Assembly (NCBI GenBank): GCA_012656075.1
Contig: JAAKBF010000062.1
Span: 496,001-560,000, forward strand
Direction: 5' to 3'
Length of the DNA stretch: 64,000 bases
Source of the DNA: Phytophthora hibernalis
Taxonomy: Eukaryota; Oomycota; Peronosporomycetes; Peronosporales; Peronosporaceae
In this document: positions 54,446 to 64,000 of the stretch, in pieces
Layout: each line of letters starts with the position of its first letter
How positions within the stretch are numbered: the first letter of the stretch is position 1
Program-made: the position numbers and the translations under genes
Notes under the pieces: generated by a model
The model's database searches: none
The model's input: the letters and a program-made list of their open reading frames with translations, nothing else
Told to the model about the DNA's origin: nothing

Positions 54446-56014
54446 ATGCCGTCGCGCAAGCAGCAGCCAAAAGCTTCTCACAAGGAGGCCCCACAGAAGA
54501 ATCACACCAAAATGTCGAAGGGGAAGCAGCGGAAGAAACCTGTACCAACGAAGTCAAAGAAGAAACCTTCTCCGCAAGAACAGTTTGACGAGTCGGAAAC
54601 GCATGATGACTCGGAAGAGTTAGAGGAGCCAGAGGAGTTAGAAGTCCCAAGCAAATATTCACACACAACTCCCACTCAGCTTGAGGGAATGGTACTCTGG
54701 ATGGAGATGCCTGAGAACCGAGAAATCTATCTCGGTGAATCAAATGCAGGCAAAGGTATTGCCCACGGTTCTGGTATTACGAATCTATCTGGGTTCGCAA
54801 AGATGGCAGAGTTTGTGTACGAGTTTTCCTTGGAGAATGGCGGGGTAGATCCTCGCCACTCACTGCAATGGGACAGCAAGACTTGTCGAAGCCGGTGGAA
54901 TTCGCAGTTTAAGCGCTATAAATCCGCTCGTGATCGAAAGCAAAAGCAGACTGGATTTGGAATCACAGACGCAATGATGGTAAACGGGAGCACAGTGGAT
55001 GATTTAGTGGAGAAGGCTTGTCCGTTATGGAGATGATGGTTTCAGAGCAGGCAAATGTTGAACCAGAGTCGCAACAACATGGGCCGTATCTTAGCGATGA
55101 TGACAACAACGACGCAGCCCCAATGGCAAGTAATGTTGATGACGGCATTGACGAACAGGGGTCCGATGCATGTGAAGGGGGTGCATTTGATTATTCCGAT
55201 CGTCGAAATGATGGAGCTATGTTGCGTGCCGAATTTGACCTTGATGATTCTGATTGTGACTCCAGTGAATATCGCAGAGATCAGCAACGTCAGAGCAGCA
55301 ACCGTGCTCCAACACCCGTTCGGCCAAACGGCTCATCATTTCGCTCTGATGAAGAGCCATCAAATGTTCCAAGTAGTTCCGAAGACATTTCGCTTAGTCC
55401 GATCGCCATCACAACCTCCCGAAGTCGCAGACCGATTCAAGAATTGTTGCATCCGAACAACTGCCCTCGTCTTTCATGGGCTCCGATGAGTACAACTCGA
55501 CCAGCATCGTTGGGTCACCGATACAATTCAGAAGAGCCCGGAAACCTTCCGGAAGGTCAAGCCGATTCTAGTGCACCTACCACATCTAGACAAAGCCGTC
55601 GCGCAGAGATTGCTGCTGCTACCGCTACACCTGCGGCAGCGAAAGCCCCGCATTAAAAGCTGCTGCCGCTGCGAAAGGTGCAAACAAAGGCCAGAATTTG
55701 AAGCGTACGGACTTCGGGTCTGTTTTCTCATTGGAGTCAGAGAAAACAAGGCAATCGGTGGGGAAGCGAGCTGCATTAAACCTCAAAGTCCAGCAGAAGC
55801 AGTTCAAAATGACAATGGACTTCAAGGTAACCGAGTTGAAAGAGCAAGCAGAAGCCAGACGGGAAGCACTGGAGGAGCGCAAAGAAGAACGCAGACAAAG
55901 ACGTGAAGAGGAACGCGAAGAAAAACGAAGAAATATGGCTGTCGAGCTAATACTTGGGGGAGACCACATGAAGAAGTGCAGGAGCTGGTCGATATGTTTC
56001 TTCCTAATCTCTGA
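54446..56014 (+). pseudogene. Myb/SANT-like partner gene of PIF/Harbinger (copy C)
   Basis: The ATG at 54446 starts a basic Lys-rich stretch and an acidic run. A trihelix-like domain follows (LEGMVLWMEMPENREIYLGE, GFAKMAEFVYEF, WDSKTCRSRWNSQFKRYKSA). The frame slips near 55020, giving a long acidic, Ser-rich part. A second slip is at the C run 55646-55649, leading to FKVTELKEQAEARREALEER and a coiled coil rich in Arg and Glu. A third slip at 55956-55960 leads to EEVQELVDMFLPNL and the stop at 56012-56014. Its 3' end overlaps the 3' end of the convergent transposase gene by 11 bases. Confidence 0.68.
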
Positions 56015-57223
56015 GCAAAGCATGTTTGATTCGTTCGCGTTTTTCCTGTGCGGTTCTACCACCGTGGGATGTGCTGTTGGCTGCGTCGTCGTCGTCCAGT
56101 TCGTCGCCTTCGTCGTCGTCCCATTCATCTACCAGCGCGATACCCAGATTATGCAGCATGACGCACGCCAGAACATGGTTATTCACGTGGCGAAAATCTT
56201 GCTTGCGGTTGATTTGAGTTCGTATTCCTTTAGCGCCATCCAGCGGTTTTTAAGGAGTCCAATGCAGTTTTCGTTGATGACCCGAGCAGACGATATGACC
56301 TCGTTGTATACTGCGTTCTCTTCTTTTGCTGCCGCAGGAAGTTTATATGGAGTGATTAGCCGGGTATTAAGCGCATACCCGAATCACCAACCAGATATTC
56401 GCCGCCGGAGAATAACCGCTCGGGACACTGAGCAATTGGCGTCTTCGCGGAAACAGTGGAATCACAGCAAGAACCTGGCCAACCGGTGAACGCAAAGAGA
56501 ATTACCTTGTCCTCGTTGCACACAATTTGAATGTTGAAACTGTAGCGGCATTTTCGGTTGTAGTGTAAAGAACCTTGGATGTGTGGTTTTTGATCAAAGA
56601 TAACGTGTGTGCCATCCACAAACACCCTCCGTCAAGCCAAAACGCTTCTCGTGGTACGCTGCTGCAACCATTCGCTGCTGGCGGCTAGGCCACGACACCC
56701 AGCTCGTGTAATGCCGTAACAAAGCTTTCTGAACTCGACGGATGTACGTGGGAACAGTGCCCGCTCCCATTCCATAGTTTCGTGCGAAGTGAGCGACAGA
56801 GTTCCCATTACCGAAAGTTCCGTACCATTCAAGCGCAACAGCCAGCTGTATCGCAACATCACGCTGCATTTTCTTGGCGTTTGGACTAGGCTGAAATACG
56901 ACGTCCTGACGAATCATGTCCAAAAGGATGTTGAAAGTTGTCTTGGTAACGCGGGTAAAAGCGCGAAATTCGTCGTCACGAAGCTCGAACAGCAGCCGTT
57001 GGTGTGCAGTAGAGCGTACGACGTTCCGGCGCTCAACCGAATAGCGTACACTGTCTAGAGCAAGGCGTAGTTGCACGAGAGAGTTCACAGTGACGCCAGC
57101 GGTTGTGTCTTCCTCATCCTCGGTGTCCGGTTCAGCAGTCTTACGCAGCTCTAGCACCATCGCAACCTGGAAGATGATGTCAGACATTTCGTTCTTCAGC
57201 TTCTTGAAATCGGACGGTGGCAT
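56004..57223 (-). pseudogene. PIF/Harbinger transposase (copy C), nearly complete
   Basis: The ATG is at 57223. The N-terminal part includes RDDEFRAFTRVTKTTFNILLDMI, and the helix-turn-helix is SVAHFARNYGMGAGTVPTYIRRV. Catalytic residues: Asp in FVDGTHVIFDQKPH, Asp in YLVGDSGM, and Glu in NENCIGLLKNRW. The C-terminus reads VLACVMLHNLGIALVDEWDDD. The frame is broken near 56626 and again near 56370 and 56190, but all three catalytic positions are present. It is the best preserved of the three Harbinger transposases here. Confidence 0.75.
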
Positions 57224-57421
57224 CTTTCCTTTTCCTTAAAAGGGTTTATAATCGGAATGCCGATATCGAATCTGAGAGAATGAGATCCAGATTGGGTTAA
57301 TCTTGTTTGAAATATTCGCCGAGTCAAATATAAACTGAAACCCCATCGGCTGAATGCATGAAGTGTTCTTTGGGGTAATTCCTTTCAGAAAATACCGTGC
57401 AAAAATATAAACTGAAACCCC

Positions 57422-57686
57422 TCATAGAAGGGAGGGCCGGTAGTTGGATGACGGAATTGAGTGGCGGCATACTGGCGCCAGTCAGAGATAGATTTTCGTG
57501 GGGAACATGATGGCAGAGGGTTGTAGATAATGGTCTCGGCGATGGCAAAATGAGGAATTCAGACCAAGGCACTTGTCTTTTCTTCGCGTTCTTACCGCAG
57601 CACAATAATATCATTTTGCGTGGTTTAACAATACTTATTGCAATTATTGTAGTTAAACCAAGCATATTGCTTGTAGTAGTAGTAAA
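57422..57686. other. Short spacer, nothing recognised
   Basis: Between the Harbinger right end and the LINE-like relic. No coding pattern. Confidence 0.3.
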
Positions 57687-58018
57687 CTAGTTTAGAGTCA
57701 TTTTGTTGAGCCTCCTTGCTAGTGTAGCGTTCGCATACGTCGGATCTCTCTCTTCTAAGGGTGTGTAGGCAAGCAGGGACTGGATTAGTCTCCTCCATTC
57801 CTTCGGGTCTTGAGCGTGGCAGCGTAAGATAGAGGTCAGCGGTTCGTCGAGTCGGTAGTTGTCAGGTAAGTTTCGGAGGTCGGCATCGAGGACCACGGGA
57901 AGCGTGGTGCGTTGGCGGCCTCGGAACTTGGGTTGGTCACTTGGGACGAAGTAGTCTTCCATGTAGCGATAGACGGGCAGGTCGGGTGTCGTTGTGGAAA
58001 GTCGGAGAATCTTGCCAT
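57687..58018 (-). pseudogene. Possible LINE C-terminal relic
   Basis: A 91-residue frame reads SDQPKFRGRQRTTLPVVLDADLRNLP and ends with RLDEPLTSILRCHAQDPKEWRRLIQSLL. The FRGRPRTTLP-type motif followed by a short helical tail reminds me of the C-terminal end of oomycete LINE polyproteins. No reverse transcriptase part is present, so the call rests on this motif alone. Confidence 0.4.
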
Positions 58019-58278
58019 GTATTAATATTCATTCAAGCGAGCTGAAACGAAGGAATATGAATATTCGTATTCATCACGTAACACACTCGAACGAGGTGTA
58101 CCCCTCACTATAAATAACCCTCCCGTATCTTGTATAGGGTTACAGGCAGCCACCGGTAACCTCGGATTATTAGTGCAGTGCATTCAAAATGCAAGATGTG
58201 TGTAACCTCCTCTCCGCCATGTAAACAAACGCGTAACCCTTAGTTCCGGTCATTCCTCCCCATCCATCGCCTTGTTAC

Positions 58279-58465
58279 TGTTAGAACTGCGCCTGTAACC
58301 CAGGCGTAACTCGCGCGTAACCGCGGTCCAGTCACCAGTTTCGGCCGACACACTCCGGATGGTGAGCTCGGGACGACACGAATGGCTGCAGACAGGAAGC
58401 AGGTAAGGCGTTAGTTAGCGTCGTCCTCACTTTTCAAAATACAACGGTATCCTCAACAACTTACA
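58279..58465 (+). repeat. 5' LTR of the Ty1/copia element
   Basis: 187 bp with about 11 differences from 62874-63060. Contains a repeated CGTAAC word near its left end. Confidence 0.92.
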
Positions 58466-58603
58466 GGTTATGAGCCCAACAGTTTACACCGTCGCCGGTC
58501 ACGGAACTCCGGAGCCAAGGTCGACCACGAAGAGGACGACGGCCAGTACGGAGACACTGATGAAGTCAAGGGGCTGACCAAGCCGCTGGACCCGCAGGAG
58601 AAG

Positions 58604-59611
58604 TTGCTGGACCTTCTTACAGGCCTTTCTGAACGCATGGAGCGTCTGGAGGCGTCGCAGCAGCGACTGGAGGAGAAGGAACAGTTCTCGGGACGCGAGT
58701 CAAGCGTCTTCGAGTCAGCAATCGGGCTCGGAAGAGCCATGGACCGGCACGCGTTGGAGCAGACGCCTCCACCGCGGAACCCGCCAGTACCCCCAGCCAC
58801 GTACTTCAGTGTGAAGCAACGTGGGTATAATTTTGAGAACGCAGCCGCGAACGCGGAGATGGCTCAAGCGCCCCAGCCAGCGCTGCCACAGCACTACGTG
58901 CCACCGCGCACGTACCAGCAACCTGCCCAGCCACCCGTCTTGTCGCAAGGGATGCAGGCGTCCGTCAACAGCTTCCCTCGCGTACCAGATACGCATCAGC
59001 GTAAGCTGGGGATTCGCCACTTTGACGGTAAGGAGATCTAGCAGGGTCTAGGTAGTGGGTTCCTGTCGTGGGGCAAGAGGTTCGCGCGACAGATCCAGTT
59101 CGCGGAGCGTGCGAGCGGATTTTAGTGGACAGAGGAGGTGAAGGTGATCATCCTCGGACACCACCTCACTGGCATGGCTGAGAGTTACTACAATCAGCAG
59201 GTGGAAGGATGGTGGAGAGAGCACCCGACACTCGAGCACGCAATGCAGCGCCTGCTGCACACCTTCGCAACGAAGGTCACGCCGGCGCAGAGCATGAAGA
59301 TGTTCACGACCCAGAAGAACGCTAAGCGCAGCTGGACCGAGCATTACCTGTACCTGGCGGCGGTCAGAGAAGCGTGCGGAGGTGCCGACAACTTGGTGCT
59401 AGACAACATCGTAGACTACGCGGATCCCGCGATGAGGGTGTCGATGCTGTCGCGACTGAACCTCGGCCGCACGGACAACCTCCGTCAGGCAGAGGAGCTG
59501 GCACATTTCGCGCAGTCAACGGAGATCAAGCTTCGAGGACAACTCGGGCGTGACGTCGTGAACGACGTACACGAGGGGCGTGGACACTCGCAAGTGTTTC
59601 AAGTGTGGTAA
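58604..59611 (+). pseudogene. Copia gag
   Basis: A helical start (LSERMERLEASQQRLEEKE), a Pro/Gln-rich middle, then GFLSWGKRFARQIQFAERA and LGHHLTGMAESYYNQQVEGWW, the capsid-like part. Two TAG stops (59039-59041 and 59123-59125) interrupt it in frame; otherwise the frame is maintained to 59611. It overlaps the start of the pol reading. Confidence 0.7.
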
Positions 59612-62600
59612 GCAAGGCCACTTGAAGGCAGCGTGCCCGGGAAAGAAGACAGAATGGAGTCAGGGCGGAGAAGCGGATTACGTGCTTGCGGTGGACGACA
59701 CGACGGTGGAGAAGGGACTGTGGATCCTGGACACTGGCTCTAGTCGTCACCTCATGAACGACGCGAGTCTGCTGGAAGACCTAGAGGACATCGAGAGCCA
59801 GTGCGTCGCCGCGGACAGAGGAGCACTGAGGGTTACCAAGCGTGGCAGCGTGATGCTGGAAACCACTGCTATGGGGAAACGGAACAAGGTGCGACTGCTC
59901 AACGTGCAGTACGCGGAGAACCTTGAGAGGAATATCATCTCCTACGGGATATTGGAGAAGAAGGGATTTAAGATAGAGTATCGTGGCCCACATCGCGTGT
60001 TAGTTGCGATGACTGGAGGGCCAGCGGTGTTCGACGTGCAGAGGCACAACAACGTGCTGGTGGTTCGTGAAGACGGATGCGGCAGCAATAGGAACGCAGG
60101 AGACATGCTGATGTCTGTGCTGGCGGACAGCCACGCGGAGGTCGGGCCAGACGTGCAAACCGGCACGCTCATGCACTTCCACCGCAGGCTCGGGCACCTC
60201 AACTACGATACTATCCTGAAAATGACTAGGGACCCAGCTTCTGGGATCTCACCGACGGACGAGAAGCGTGCAAACTGCTTGGTCTGTGCGCAAGGCAAGC
60301 AGACCAAGAACAAACAGACACGGAAGGACACTGGCTACAACTCGCCCATCGACGTCATCGGGGGCGTCATCTGCTCCGGCCTGAAGGGACCCATGACGCC
60401 AAGGGACCGACTAGGCAATAGGTACATGGTGAACTTCATAGACCATCGTACGAACTACTGCAGGGTTTCTTGGCCAAGACCAAGGACGTCGCTGCGCAGA
60501 AGTTTAAGCACTTCATGGTCTTGTTCGAGAGACAGTTCAACTGCCGCATCCACGTATTACGTACGGACGGCGGAGGCGAGTACCAGACACTCGACATGTT
60601 CTGTAAGGACAGGGGCATCACCAGACAAGTGAGTGAGCCTAGGAACCAGGCCAGCAACGGCAAGGCGGAAAGAATGCACCGCACCATAATGAACATGGTG
60701 CGTAGCATGGTGTTTGCTTGTGGGCTGCCCCTTAGTTTCTGGGGGAACGCCGCCGAGTACGCTGCTTACATTTTAAACCGGAGCCCGGGGTCTAAGTCGC
60801 CGCTGCAGATGCTCACGAAGAGCACGTCTGTCCTCAGCGACATTGTCGTCTTCGGCTCTCCGTGCACTGTGCACCGAGACGCCAAGAACGAGTCCTTGGG
60901 TGAGCGCGGGAAGCCGGCTATGATCATTGGAAAGAGCGATGAGATGAAAGGATACAGGGCGTACATCCCCAACGACAGGGTAGTGGTCGTCACACAGCAC
61001 ATCAGGAACATCGAGACTCTCACCGAAGAGCAGAATGAACAGCTCAGGCGCGTGCACCTCGTAGACTCGGAGGAGACGAAAGACGGAGAAAACGACTCGG
61101 AGGCTACGCAAGAGTCAACGGCGACCCCGAAGTCGAAGTCCACCGAAGAAAGGGCCGCTGGACCCGATAGAGGTATCAGACAAGGTCGGCTACTCGGAAC
61201 GCAGCTGCCAGCGCGGAGCCGCCCAACACCGATGACAGCCAAGGCGCCTCCCCCGAAGTGGTGAACATCGTACGGGAGCCGGACCCGAAGAATTACGGGC
61301 AGGCCATGAGAAGCGGGCTCGAGGACAAGTGGACCGTGGCAATGGTCGACGAGATCAAGGCGCTCAAAGAAAACGGAGTATGGACGGTGGTAGTGACGCC
61401 AATGGGCAGCCACGTACTGCACACGAAATGGGTCTTTAAGACCAAGACGGACGCTGACGGAGTCATCGAGACCCGCCTGGTTGCTTGCGGAAACGAGCAA
61501 CTGTTCGGCATTGACTACGGCATCCCATTTGCCGCGGTGATGGAGTTGAGCAACGTGAAGGTGACCTTAGTATTCGCGAGGCGCTGGCGTGTGCCCGCTA
61601 GACACGGAGACATCCCTAACGCGTATGTCAAAGCGGACAAGGAGCAGCACCTGGAGATATTTTTGGCGATTCCCAATGGCATGGTGGTACCCGAGGAAGT
61701 CCTGCGTGCACTCGGCGTAGACAGCAACGCCAAGCTGGCGCTGCGGTTGAAGAAATCACTCTATGGGTTGAAACAGGCAGGAAGGTTGTGGAGCAAGCTG
61801 CTCCACGCCAAGTTAGAAGCGATAGGGTTCACGCGCTGCGTCACCGACATGTGCCTTTACTACAAGAGGCAAGGAGACGAGATGACGATTGTAGGCGTGT
61901 ACATGGACGACCTTCTGGTCACCGCGTCCCTCGCCAGCCTGATAGACGACTTCTTCGCGGCGATGAGCGTTCTGTCCATCAAGGATCTGGGCGTGGTGCG
62001 GAAATTCCCGGGATGCGCGTGGAGCTCGACGAGTCAGGAACCTACAACCTCGACCAGCAAGCAGCTATCGAGAAGCTGATGGGACATTACGGACTCGCGG
62101 ACGCGAACGGCGTGAGGGATCCTATTGGGGACGAAAGCAATGAGGCTAAGCCTCTTGAACCACAACCTGCTGCCGAGTGCCAGAGCTCGTGTGGGTCCCA
62201 CGGTGCGCGGCTTCCAGTCGCTTGTTGGAATTATGCTCTGGATCGCTCGCTGCACAAGGCCCGACATCAATTTTTCCGTGCACAAGGCCACGCGTCACAC
62301 GCACCAGCCAACGATGAGTTACTGGAAACTTGCCAAGCGGATCGCACGCTACCTGAAGGACACGAAGGAGCTCAAGCTTGGGATGTATGTGGAGTCGACC
62401 GGGGACGACAGATCGGAATAGAGAGCTGGAGTGACGCGGACTTCGCCGCTGACAAGGGCGACAGGAATTCCGTCACCGGCGTAGTCGTGACTATGAACGG
62501 AGCCATCGTTCAATGGGTCTGCAAGAAGCAAACTGGGGTTTCTCTGTCCACCATGGAGGCAGAGTTCACATCGGCTTCCCACGTCGGACGGGAGCTGCTC

Positions 62601-62879
62601 TGACTGCGGGAGCTCGTGCGCGAGCTGGTGTTCGAGGTGGTGCAGCCCATGCCCATGCACATGGACAACCAAGCTGCAATCAAGTAGTTGGAGTCCGAGG
62701 AAAGCATGGCAAGCGTCAAGCACGTGGACATTCGGATCAAGTTCGTCTGCGACTTCGCGAGAAAGGGGATAGTCAAACCCAAGTACGTGGAGTCTCGCCT
62801 GATGATGGCGGATCTCCTAACGAAGGCGCTTCCAGCACCCAGGATGGCCGAGCTGCGCGGGACCAAGGAGGAGTGTTAG
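59580..62879 (+). pseudogene. Copia pol: zinc knuckle, protease, integrase, RT, RNase H
   Basis: The knuckle CFKCGKQGHLKAAC stands at the start; protease LWILDTGSSRHLMN; pre-integrase HFHRRLGHLNY ... CLVCAQGK; integrase Asp in FIDHRTNYC, Asp in RTDGGGEYQ and Glu in NGKAERMHRT. RT has KWVFKTKTDADG, LYGLKQAGRLWSKLL and the catalytic YMDDLLVTA. RNase H has STMEAEF and DNQAAIK. The frame breaks near 60465, 61258 and 62020, with stops near 62601 and 62686. All catalytic motifs are still readable. Confidence 0.8.
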
Positions 62880-63060
62880 AACTGCGCCTGTAACCCAGGC
62901 GTAACCCGCGCGTAACCGCGGTTCAGTCACTGGTTTCGGCCGCCACTCTCCGGGTGGTGAACTCGGGACGACACGAATGGCTGCAGACAGGAAGCTGGTA
63001 AGGCGTTAGTTAGCGTCGTCCTCACTTCTCAATATACAACGGTATCCTCAACAACTTACA
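62874..63060 (+). repeat. 3' LTR of the Ty1/copia element
   Basis: 187 bp, followed directly by the target duplicate GTTAC. Confidence 0.92.
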
Positions 63061-63310
63061 GTTACGAGGAAGCTCCAGCCTCCACATCAATCAGCAACAT
63101 TCCAGATGACGCATCGACGTCTCCACAGTCCAGTAACGAGCCTGAAGCCTCCGCACGCACGCTGTCGCTCAGTGTAACTCTCTCCACCATTAGCTGCCAT
63201 TCGGTTACATGCGGAATGTAACCAGTAACCAACAGGCTGATTAACTAAATCCAGTACCTGTCGAATCAGATCAAATGTAGCCATATCGAGGCAGCACGGG
63301 TGTTGAGATA
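63061..63310. other. Upstream region of the last gene
   Basis: 250 bases between the copia 3' LTR and the ATG at 63311. It contains several GTAAC/GTTAC words as on the other side of the element (58080-58278), so the retrotransposon split one upstream region. Confidence 0.4.
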
Positions 63311-64000
63311 ATGGACATCGCGGCATTCCCAGCGCTGGCCCGCGCCAAGAAGCTTTTCTTACAAAGGAAACATGTTACAAAACAGTGTGAAGAAGCTGCA
63401 ATTGCCGGTATCAACGGCGTGAAATTTCGACCTCGAGAGTCGACTGGAACGTGTTGGATCGGACTCCTCTGCTGGTAGATGCACTACATCGCTCGCTGCC
63501 TTTTGCGCGGACTTTGATGATCAATTGCGAGTGATTAACAGTGACGTGCTGCTGTTGAGTACGTCAGTGAGACGAGAGTATCAGCGCGAGTCGTTTGCAC
63601 TCGAAAAGCTCACGTCGGAGTTGCTAACCAACCGAGCGAAGACATCGACAGCACAAAGAGAGACAAAGCTTTGTCGAGTTCGACTGCGAATGAGAAAGTC
63701 TCTCATCAAGTTTCACGTGGCTCGCCAGTCTCCACTAACACTTCACAGTCCCGAGACCCCGGTTACCGCTGTGAAGGCGAGCGTCCTGCAGACGTTTTAC
63801 ACCCGCTTGTGTCTATATAACTGTCTGTACAGCGGAGGTCCGAGTCAACTCACTGCAGCTTTCCATGTTGCCACTCGCTGTCGTCAAACTCGCGACAAGT
63901 CGTCCCTCACCGTGCCAAGTTGCGACTGCGCTGCTGCATCGTTGGTTCACTCCAGAGCAGTTAAAGTCCTCGACTCCGAAGGCAAATACGCTACAGCCAA
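63311..64000 (+). CDS. Unidentified gene, runs off the window
   Basis: The ATG at 63311 gives AAFPALARAKKLFLQRKHVTKQ. Near 63425 the frame slips, and from there a long frame stays open to the window end (FDDQLRVINSDVLLLSTSV, REYQRESFALEKLTSELL, VRLRMRKSLIKFHVARQ, ASVLQTFYTRLCLYNCLYSG). The heptad-like spacing of Leu and charged residues suggests helices or a coiled coil. GC-rich third positions and the lack of stops over more than 570 bases support coding. I do not recognise the family. The slip may be another single-base artefact. Confidence 0.5.

Larger units (their letters stand above)
53276..57421. mobile_element. PIF/Harbinger element (copy C) with captured host-gene fragment
   Basis: Inverted ends: GGGGTTTCAGTTTATA at 53276-53291 and its complement at 57406-57421, with weaker similarity continuing inward for about 30 bases. 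A second copy of the right end lies at 57329-57344. Inside are a transporter fragment (+), a Myb-like gene (+) and the transposase gene (-). No clean 3-bp duplication was found (AAT/CAT), so the exact limits stay open. Confidence 0.6.
58279..63060 (+). mobile_element. Ty1/copia LTR retrotransposon
   Basis: 4,782 bp with 187-bp LTRs (58279-58465 and 62874-63060), TGTTAG...TTACA, flanked by the duplication GTTAC (58274-58278 and 63061-63065). By eye the LTRs differ at about 11 positions (about 6%), so this insertion is much older than the gypsy one. A primer-binding-like GGTTATGAGCCC follows the 5' LTR and a purine tract AAGGAGGAG precedes the 3' LTR. The order gag, protease, integrase, RT, RNase H is that of copia. 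Stops and shifts have disabled it. Confidence 0.93.

Noticed and set aside
1..64000. RXLR or Crinkler effector genes, tRNA, rRNA, CRISPR arrays
   Set aside because: I looked for signal peptides followed by RxLR/EER or LFLAK-type motifs and for RNA gene signatures and saw none.

Overview
The window looks like nuclear DNA of an oomycete, most likely Phytophthora or a close relative. The signs are short GT-AG introns of 62-86 nt, compact genes with about 200 bp between neighbours, secreted jacalin-type lectins, and a dense load of transposon families of the kinds I associate with oomycete genomes (Ty3/gypsy, Ty1/copia, PIF/Harbinger with a Myb-like partner gene, hAT, Tc1/mariner, pogo, MULE). 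No rRNA, tRNA or CRISPR array was recognised. The organism call is inference; no database search was possible.

Host genes fall in three islands. (1) 1.4-8.3 kb: an ABCC-type ABC transporter (+), then a decayed jacalin-lectin fragment and a jacalin-lectin gene (both -). (2) 17.2-22.8 kb: a divergent pair of jacalin-lectin genes, 17190-19237 (-) and 20274-22307 (+, the only copy with one unbroken reading frame), followed by a decayed piece of a SET-domain gene. (3) 41.7-47.4 kb: an intact five-exon SET-domain methyltransferase gene and, 209 bp upstream of it on the same strand, a giant jacalin-lectin gene with four lectin domains. A further unidentified gene enters at 63.3 kb and runs off the right edge. 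The lectin proteins share a signal peptide, one or four jacalin domains, a Cys-rich stretch, a long helical part with hydrophobic segments, and a beta-rich C-terminal domain. I cannot assign the roughly 500-residue C-terminal module to a known family. This lectin family is my best candidate for an undescribed system.

The rest is transposon territory. 10.9-16.3 kb is a Ty3/gypsy element with near-identical LTRs whose integrase segment lies inverted. 23.6-29.5 kb holds a decayed PIF/Harbinger pair and a hAT relic split by a Tc1/mariner element with perfect 28-bp inverted ends. 30.9-36 kb holds a TTA-flanked MITE and relics of MULE, pogo, hAT and IS630/Tc1-like transposases. 36.7-41.0 kb is a MULE-type transposase continued by a minisatellite-coded linker and a Ulp1-type protease domain. 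49.1-57.4 kb holds two more PIF/Harbinger pairs, one of which encloses a piece of a folate-biopterin transporter gene. 58.3-63.1 kb is a Ty1/copia element.

A feature crossing all regions: most reading-frame breaks, in host genes and transposons alike, sit in runs of 3-5 identical bases that are one base short of what homology wants. This may reflect sequencing error rather than gene death, so broken genes here should not be called pseudogenes without read-level checks.
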